Assembly (NCBI GenBank): GCA_036924255.1
Contig: JAUPFN010000001.1
Location: 31,181,727-31,245,726 of the forward strand
DNA from: Apodemia mormo
Lineage: Eukaryota > Arthropoda > Insecta > Lepidoptera > Riodinidae
Reading direction: 5' to 3'
DNA: 64,000 bases
Made by a program: the position numbers and the translations under genes. Below, one piece after another: positions 13,201 through 22,200 of the stretch (positions are counted from its first letter, which is position 1; the number at the start of each line of letters is the position of its first letter). Below the pieces are notes generated by a model. The model did not search any database, was not told the DNA's origin, and saw only the letters and a list, made by a program, of their open reading frames with translations.

Positions 13201-16200
13201 GGTCTATTCTTCAAATGGGGTCCGGCCCAATATGAGATGAAACCAGGTGGATGAGAATGCTTCTGATCCGAATCCTTAAAATAGAAATCCAGAAACTCGG
13301 ACCGAAATCGTATATTGCTTTTCGCAAGCCATCGAACCCATGAAAATATATTTTGACGAGTTAACATTTTGAGGCCCCCCGTTTCAAGAGAGGCCGCAGG
13401 CCACAGATAATTTTTTTTTTTCAAAATACTTTTCCGGGGGTTTTCTAATATTAATACCACATGTCATTGTGTTATGTGTTACTTTAACTAAAAATAAATA
13501 ACCGGCCATGTGTGTGTTATAGCGGCAATATATATACATCTGTTTGAAAATTACAACTGCCTATCACAGTCCATAAGACACAAGCCTGGTGACAGACGGA
13601 CAGACAGACAGACGGTCAGACAGCGGCATCTTAGTAATAGGGTCCCGTTTTACACTTTGCGGACGGAACCCTAAAAACGATTGCAATTTCAGTTTTCATT
13701 TACTCCTTATACAACCCAACTTTCAGGTGTCTACTGCCTGGTGCCCAACTTTTCGTCCAACGCACGACAGTCCGATTTTTCTTTGCGTTAGAGCCCGAAA
13801 AGTTTGGTTATGCGACTGCAAAGATTGCGTTGCTTTTCGCGCAATATGGATGTAATGCCATATGCATAAGTTTACCCCATACCACACACTCCCAACAAGA
13901 GAGCGACTAGCATCATGCGTCCGAGAAGTTACAGCTTACGCTACAGGTTGGGCTAGCAAGAATGTTGTACCGCCTGGCGCCTACTTAGTAGGCAGTAGGC
14001 ACAACTATAGTGACATGTTTAGTTGTCTCTCGCCTTTTAAGAATACAAGGCAGTAAAGCGGTTAATATATTCTTCAAAAAGGATCTCGAACAACAAGAGT
14101 AAAATAAGGGGTAATGGTGCGGCCATCTATGCGGCGGGGATAAAATATCAAAGTAAATATAAAAAATACTATATTTTTATACGAGCATACGCAAAAATAC
14201 TATATTGTTATGCAGTATTGGCTGCAAAATTCGCCACCCACTTTCTTATCGCATTCGTCCTATAAAGTACAGTTAATAAAACAGTATATTTTCATATCGA
14301 ACAGGCCTAACCAGTTGAAAACCAGTTTCAACTCCAATAATCAAATAATAACTCACAAGTACCTGACCCTGCTATATATATATGAACGACGATATTTTAT
14401 ACAATAAAGGTTATCTGGTAATTGTCTGGGTTTAGTTTTATTGTATCCAATAAAAAGATAATAATTTCCCGATACGAGAGAACACATTTCGTCATACTAC
14501 TAATAATATCACAAATAACATCATCTCTTGTGGATTAGAAATTGTGAACCTAACATTTTGGTAGATCGCAGCTTGTCATGTTTCCCCAGGTTGCAGGAGC
14601 TTTTATTGAGAATAGATCAACTGACTAATTAAAAACGAGCGAAGGTTTAACGTGTCAGTCGTCAGTATTATCGCAGAATACCGGAGTTTTCTGTGCTAAT
14701 TTATCATTACTACTGGATAGTACAAGTACAGTCAGTGGGAAATTTCGGTTCAAGCCCATGAGCCTGATCCTCTTATAGAGGCAAAATTTGAAAAATACGT
14801 AGTAAGTACGTTTAAAAAGCCCCTGATATATGTTTTATCGTAACTAATTAAACTGTAAGAATAATTTAAACTATTTTTGTTCAAAAATTGTGGAAATTAA
14901 CTAAGATATAAAGAAATTTGGTTAGGTCAAGAATTATTGTAATACAATTCCATTATTATTAATTACGTTCCGTAGCAAACATTATGTTCTATTTGTAACT
15001 TTGAATCATTTTTGTATTTACTCCGCAATACAAAACTTTATACTAAAAGTCATAATTGTAACAATGCTAATTTCAAACATCGAAAAAAGAAAAAATGTGT
15101 ACCTATTTCACGAGTCTATAGATACATTATTATAAATAACGTGCTTATCTGCACGGGACCTAGGGCGCTATCACCATCAAATCTAACACTGGGTAAAGTT
15201 CCACCACCTTTCCTTTTTCTGCCTAAATTGCGTCGGTAGACTCATGCAAGTGGCCTTCTAAGGAGGCGATGCGGACAATGCACCGTTCACATCTTTGGTC
15301 TATAGGCAGCGCGGCAATGAAGAATGTTACTAGGTATGCCAAATCGCTTGCAATTTTGTCTCAGTAAAGCCTGTATGTATACAAATACACTAGTTTTTGT
15401 TGTAGTAAAAAAATACCTAGTAGTTTTGATTTTATAGGCATTCAAAGTTTCGAAAAATATCAAGTCTCGCTAACAGCCACGTGACCGCTTGTGACGTCAT
15501 GACACAACGCGCCGCGCCTCGCTTAGTATCAAATCAAGTCTCCAGCGGTTATAGTATAGTAAGGTGTAATAGCTTGCGCAGTATTTTGTTGTTTTCGTCA
15601 GCGTATTACTTTAATAGACTATTAATAGTAAATATTATTCGATTAATAAAATGAATGAAGGATTCGAAAAAGGGCAATCGGATATTTCACCTAAAATAGA
15701 TGGATTAATGGTTGCGCATTATTTATCAACCAATAGTGATTAAATAAATAAATAAATAAATATTCACGGGACAAATTACACTTACTGATCTAACCCCAAA
15801 GTAAGCAAATATTTGCTTGTGTTATGGGTGTTAGTCAACGATACTAATACATAGAAATACATATATAAATAGCAGAATATATATAATAAACACCCAAACC
15901 CGGAAATACAAACATTTATGCTCATCACACAAATGCTTGTCCCCGTCGGGGATCGAACCCGAACCCCGTTGATTGCGTAGTCAGGGTCGCTAACCACTCG
16001 ACCAACGGAGCGGTCATTTCGTTGGCGCCGAAATGCGAGGAAGAAAAATGCAAAGGTAAGAAAACTTTCCTTGCTACTACTTATGCTTAATAGTTTATCT
16101 GTTCTAAATTATTTTATCAAAACAAAATACCCAACTAATGTAATGAAAGAATGCAACTCAAATAATAGAAGGAACTACCTACCATTAAATTTTTACGTTA

Positions 16201-19200
16201 AAGACAACAAATATGTATCAGTGTTGTAGCTATAGGTAGGTACGTAGGACGTAGGTATATGTACGTGTATAGGTACCTACCGTTCTTCTTAATTTAAATA
16301 AATACCTCGGGAACTCCATCCTTTCATACGCTTGCGTAGCGTTTGCCCATCTCCCCCGTACGGACTTGCATCCGTTGCAAGTGGTACAAAATAAATTCCT
16401 GCGTATTGCCACGGGAGCACCGTGGTATATGCGCAACGTAGACCTCCATAACGATCTTGAATTGCCGAGCTTAGCAAAGCATTTCAAGGACATCTCCGAA
16501 AGATACTTCGATCGTGCCATCTCGCATCCGAACCCACTGGTGGTAGCCGCGGCTGACTACATCCCAGACCCTAATCCCGATCCCAAACTACGTAGGCCCC
16601 GCCACGTTCTTACCGATCTCGATGACCCGATAACACTGGCCTACGGTTTACACGATAACACTACACACCTACATTCGCGACACCGTCGCCGCCGGCGGCG
16701 ACGAGGACCCCTGTTTCGCCCTTCGGCGAACCGAGCCCAAGGGCAAGGTTCGGCGGACGGACAAAACAATGCCACTAGCCCTCTCATCGCAAATCACGAC
16801 CCCACCCTAAGCCGAGGTTCGGTCTCACAGGAGACACCCTTAGGGCGGAGGGCGTACAGCCCTACACCTTTAAATTCTGGCTGAGCACTCTGCTCGCCCC
16901 CGCGACCGGTGAAGCTGTAACAGCCCATAAGGCTAAGGGGTCATCCATAAATTACGTCACACGTTAAGGGGAAGGAAGGGGGTCGACGCAGTGTGACATT
17001 GTGTGACAAGGGGTAGGGAGGGTCCCAAATTTTGTGACATCACTTTTTTTTTTCAAAATACTATATTTTATAAATAAATATTACATCAGTAAATTTAAAA
17101 AGCCACCTGTATAGATAAAAAATAATCTAATGAGATCATTATTCTAATGTAAAATTGTAAAATATGTGACATCACACTAGGTAGGAGGGGTGTCACAAAT
17201 GTGACCAGCTGTTACAAGGACGGGGGAGGGGTCAAAAATTCATGAAAATCGTGTGACGTAATTTATGGATGGCACCTAACAGCAATTGAGACATTCCGAA
17301 AAAAAAAACCTCGGGAACTGTACATTTTCCCAGAATTAAAAGGAGCCGTGAGTTATTCCAGACTTCGTCCAGATCCGTTCAATAGGCACAACTCATGATT
17401 TCCTAGTATTTGGATTGGACATTTTTTTTGGAAAAGTATTGAGGTATAATTTCGACGGCACGGGCGCGCGACCGCGAGCGCCGGCCGCCGAGCGAACTAG
17501 ACTGAGCGTGTTGTGAGATGACGTCACAGCGTCAACGGCAGCCAGCGTCGTGCGGTTCAACTTATTTTACTTCTAAATCGGAAACTAATTGACGTATCGA
17601 AGTAATTCTTTCACTAGTATTTTTTATTTTTCACAGAGAATATGGAGTGCTAATAATCAAAATTAGTTAACATTCTTCGTCTTACTCCAATCAAAAGAAT
17701 AATATGCATGTTTGCTCTATTAAAACAAATTATCATCAATCAGACCAGGCTAGCGAAAGTTAGAAATCTCTATAATAAATTTGATTTTCAAAAATCGGAG
17801 TATGAAATCAGTAAGTTCCTTTAGTAAGAAGTTAAAAAAATCAAAATAAGCAAGGCAAGTCTGTAAAGATTGTGATACTTGATACTCAGCTAAAAGGGAT
17901 TTGGTGTGAAATTATTTACATGCAAATTGCATCACTAAGATAATTTGTAAGTGATGATACTGCGTAATGTATTTATTCCAACAATTAATTCCAATTGCTT
18001 CCAATTGAGATGAGTCTTTGTAGGCATTCATTTATTACCATACACTGTGAATTACTGTAACCAAATAAAAATATATCTAGAAGTTCACTTTTTAGTTTAT
18101 TGTCTAGGTAAAATGACCTCAAGGAAATTATGTTACAAAGATAAAATAAAAATGATTTAATCACATCTAAACTCTTAATTATTAACATAACTAAGCATTA
18201 TATTTTGTCCTAACAAATGCAAAGATCATGAATCATGATCACTTAGTGTCAAATCAGTGAATTGTGATAATAAGACACCTAATGTCAAAATCAGTTCATC
18301 AACCTCATAGACCGTGCCCCATTGTCCCAGGAACATTTTTATTTTTAACTAGCTTGGCCCGCGACTTCGTCCGCGTGGGATTTTTCAGCTATCTAACAGT
18401 GAAAGTCCCGTCAAAATCGGCCCAGCCGTTTCAGAAATTAGCCGGCACAAACAGACAGACAGACAAAAATCGTAAAAAGTGTTATTTCGATATGTGTACC
18501 GTATATACATCCATACGCATTTAGTTAAAACCGGTTATTTTAATATTACAAACAGACACTCCAATTTTATTGAAGTGAAAACTTCTTTAGGCGCGTTGAG
18601 CGTTTTGGTAGAGGGTAAAATCCTCGGTTCGCGTCACCGACATGCTAATGATAATAGTATATCTATAGCTATGTTTTGCGTATAGTTTTAATTACTCTCA
18701 ACTTAATAGTTCCGTTTTCACTTCTATCGGCAGTCCCACGACTGCTATTTATTTATATAGATGTATAGAAGATGAATATCAAGCTGAATTTTTGAGAACA
18801 GCTTTGTTTCTCTCTACGAAAAATTTCAAATCGGGTAACTAATAAAACAAGAGGACCTCAAACATGTTAATCCTCACCTCAAACAGTTTGCTGTATCTTT
18901 TCAAATATACTGCAAATTGCAAGCCGCATTGAAACTATGGATAAATAATATGTGAGCCATCACTGAACGTCTGAAACAACTGGTGTTAATTGGCAATTTT
19001 TTTTTCTGGTGTACTGGAAACTTTGATAAAAAGAAAAGTGTGACTGTGAAACCAAAAGTTTGAAAATTCCTGGCCTAGGATTTTCTCGATGTCCATGTAT
19101 TTAATTCTTCAGTCTCCTCACACCAAGCTTTCAGTAGTTTAAGCATTTACTGCAGTTACTGCTATTTGTGGAAGATCCCTTCTGTGGTCATCTTTGAGGT

Positions 19201-22200
19201 TAGTTTTACCTCTTCTAAATTCATCAAGCTATCAAAACCTGTTGCCAATGATGGGGCAGAGTCCTAAATTCTGATTGTAATCATTGTACATTAAAAAGGT
19301 GAAGTTAATTAAATTTGATATTATCTATGTTCTATGTATCTTCCGCGACTGTACCGAAAAGAAAGACTGTTTGTAAACGGATAAGACTCACTGATGGTCT
19401 GGTCAAAAAGAAGACCCCAGCAGCAAAATTATCCACCCACATCCACCACACTTGTACACCCATGTCCCACACTGGCACCAAGCACAAAATCACACAATTT
19501 ATGTATGTACTCAATGCAAGTTTACATCGAAACTGAAACATCTTCAGGAGAAACGAACACTACCTCACTCTATGCGAATGCAAGTAACACTTCTTATCTT
19601 CATATAACCAACGTCTTTCTTTTCGGTACCATTTTTTTTACAACATAAGATAGCAAACAAGCAGATAAGTCTCCTGATGGAAAGAGTCAACCATCGCCTA
19701 TTGACACCTAAGGTGTTAATGTTGCCTTGCTATCTTGTGGCGAAGTCTAATGCCACATGCATAAGTTTACCGGCTACTTCACCCTCCAAACCGGAACACG
19801 ACAATGACAAGCACTGACGCTATTATGGCAGGAATAGGTAAGGCGGTGGTACCAGACCCGGGCGAGACAATGCAGAACTTTACCATCTAGTAGCCACAAT
19901 GGTAGTGACTCATATAGCCAATCGGTCGCCTTTTACGACCTGCCTGGCAGAACTGCAGTTGGCCTATTCTTCAAAGGAGGCCAGGACCAACAAGAGGACC
20001 ACTATGGAAGATACATAGAATGGTTCACAGATAATGGCAAATTTAATTATAAAATAATTTTTAATAATGGATTTCCGCAAAGTAACACCTGAATCAATAA
20101 AATATTATACACTTAAGTTGTTAAGTTAAACCAAATCACCTCTTCTAAATTCATCGAGCTATCAAAACCTATGGCCAATGATGAGCAGAGTCCTACTTGT
20201 GACAGTACAGTACAGTTACGCTCAACCATATTAGATACCATTTTTTTAATGGCTGTACATATGTCAATAGATGTTTTTATTGAAAATTACTACCTAGATT
20301 TGTTTAATTATTTTTAAATTAAACAAGCACTTTTATAATAAATTTGCTATATATAACATATAACATGGTGCATTCCATTTTTAAATTTCGAATATCTCAA
20401 AACTCATTGAATCACCTACATATTAGAAAAATTTAGCTAATTTCCCTTCAATATGATTGTTACTTAGTCATTGTGATCCTATATATTTATCCTGACATGC
20501 AGTGTTGCCAACTCGAATTTTAGAAAATTAGTAAATTATGTGCCAAATGTTGGTAGAATGTAAAATGCAAAATTGGTAGATCTACCACCTCAATTTCGAA
20601 GATATATGCATGAGCCGTTCTTAAAATGTTTGTTTTTGGAAGTCATACATATTTTTATTGAAAAATTTTAAATGTTCTGCGCTAGACTGCCCGTTGTTTG
20701 CTATGAATCTCTTAGTATGCAACAATCTCCCTTGGTACTTTCTTGAAGCCAACCTGCAAATTCCTTGTCTTTCTCCCATAATTTCAAATATTTTAGTCAT
20801 AGTGCCTTTTTCTAGCTTTTCGTGGCAGAGCTCCTAGCCTAGAACTCTGTGCATCGCTATTGCTGCTATCAGATTCCATTATATGTATAAATAAATGCAT
20901 GCAACATAGAACAAACAGCAATCAGCACCGTTAATACATACTATGCGTTCCAACAAAGAATAGGACTGACAGGATGACATATTGCTCCGCATTTTGCAAA
21001 AACTTCATAAGTGATGAGTAAAGTGTGCAAAAAAATTCTAACAAAGAAATACTTTAAAAAAATATTCTCATTCTAATTGGTATATTTTTTATTTATATTC
21101 CCATCAGATCATGTTACCATGTATTAAAATAAGGTTTAAAATAACTAACACGACTTTTATATATACATATATATTATATATAGGATGAACGGCTAGCCTG
21201 ATATATTTTACTATTTTTTTATTGATGAATATTATATTTAAATACTTTTGAGCCTATTCTGGACAAATACAAGCCAAACCCACAAAAATTGCAACAAAGT
21301 TGCCCCCGTCATTTTTGACTTATAAGTGGTGTAACTAACACGACTTTTAAATTTATATAGACAAACAGCTAGACTGATATTTTTTAATAACTTTTATTAA
21401 TGAGAATAACATTATTAAAACCTTATTTGTTCTTTAATAAATCAGCAATATTTTTCAATCAAATATTTTTATGCTGACATTACTACTTTCACACTTGTGG
21501 TAGGAAGTTGATAACAAGTGCACTGCTATTTTTAGTTGGAACGCATAGTAGTTATTTAGTTTTAATAACAAAACAACACAAAACAGGAGCAAAGATTCAC
21601 CATTGATTTCGCAACAAACCAACCTGGAACGGGCCATAGAACAGTATAATAATGTCTATGGGCACGAAATGGCGCGAACGGCGAACTGTTGCTGCCGTTT
21701 TTTTTTTTTGTGGTTTATGGCCTGGACTCTATATATGCTTGACGCATCGTCGCATAGCTCATGCAACACATCGCAACGTCGCTCGTCGATATAAACATAA
21801 TCCAAAGTGGTGATATGTCAAATTAATTAAAAAATAGGTAGTTTTTAGGTCTAGGGTGGTAGATAGGTAGACTGTAGTGAAAATTGGTAGATCTACCAAA
21901 AAGTTAACAGAAATGACATCACTGCTGACATGTATGTCACTGTGCATTTCGTGCAATTCATTTGAGCTTAAAACTGATTTTTGTAGCTGTTTTCTTACTT
22001 TATAAATACAACTGAAGAGTTACAATTTTCAAATAAAACAATGTATACAAGGTGTTAATGGTACGTTGCTATCTTGTGGTGAGGTCTAATGCCACATGCA
22101 TAAGTTTACCGGCTACCTTACTCTCCAAACCGAAACATGACAGTGACAAGCACTGATGCTATTGCGGCAGGAATAAGTAAAGCAGTGGTAGAAAACCCAG

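Noticed and set aside
19315..19648. Three overlapping small frames on both strands
   Set aside because: No motif, no splice context and no agreement between frames.
21598..21800. Small plus-strand frame near the right end of the hAT
   Set aside because: Contains a poly-T-driven Phe run and no recognisable domain; the element's coding remnant is on the minus strand.
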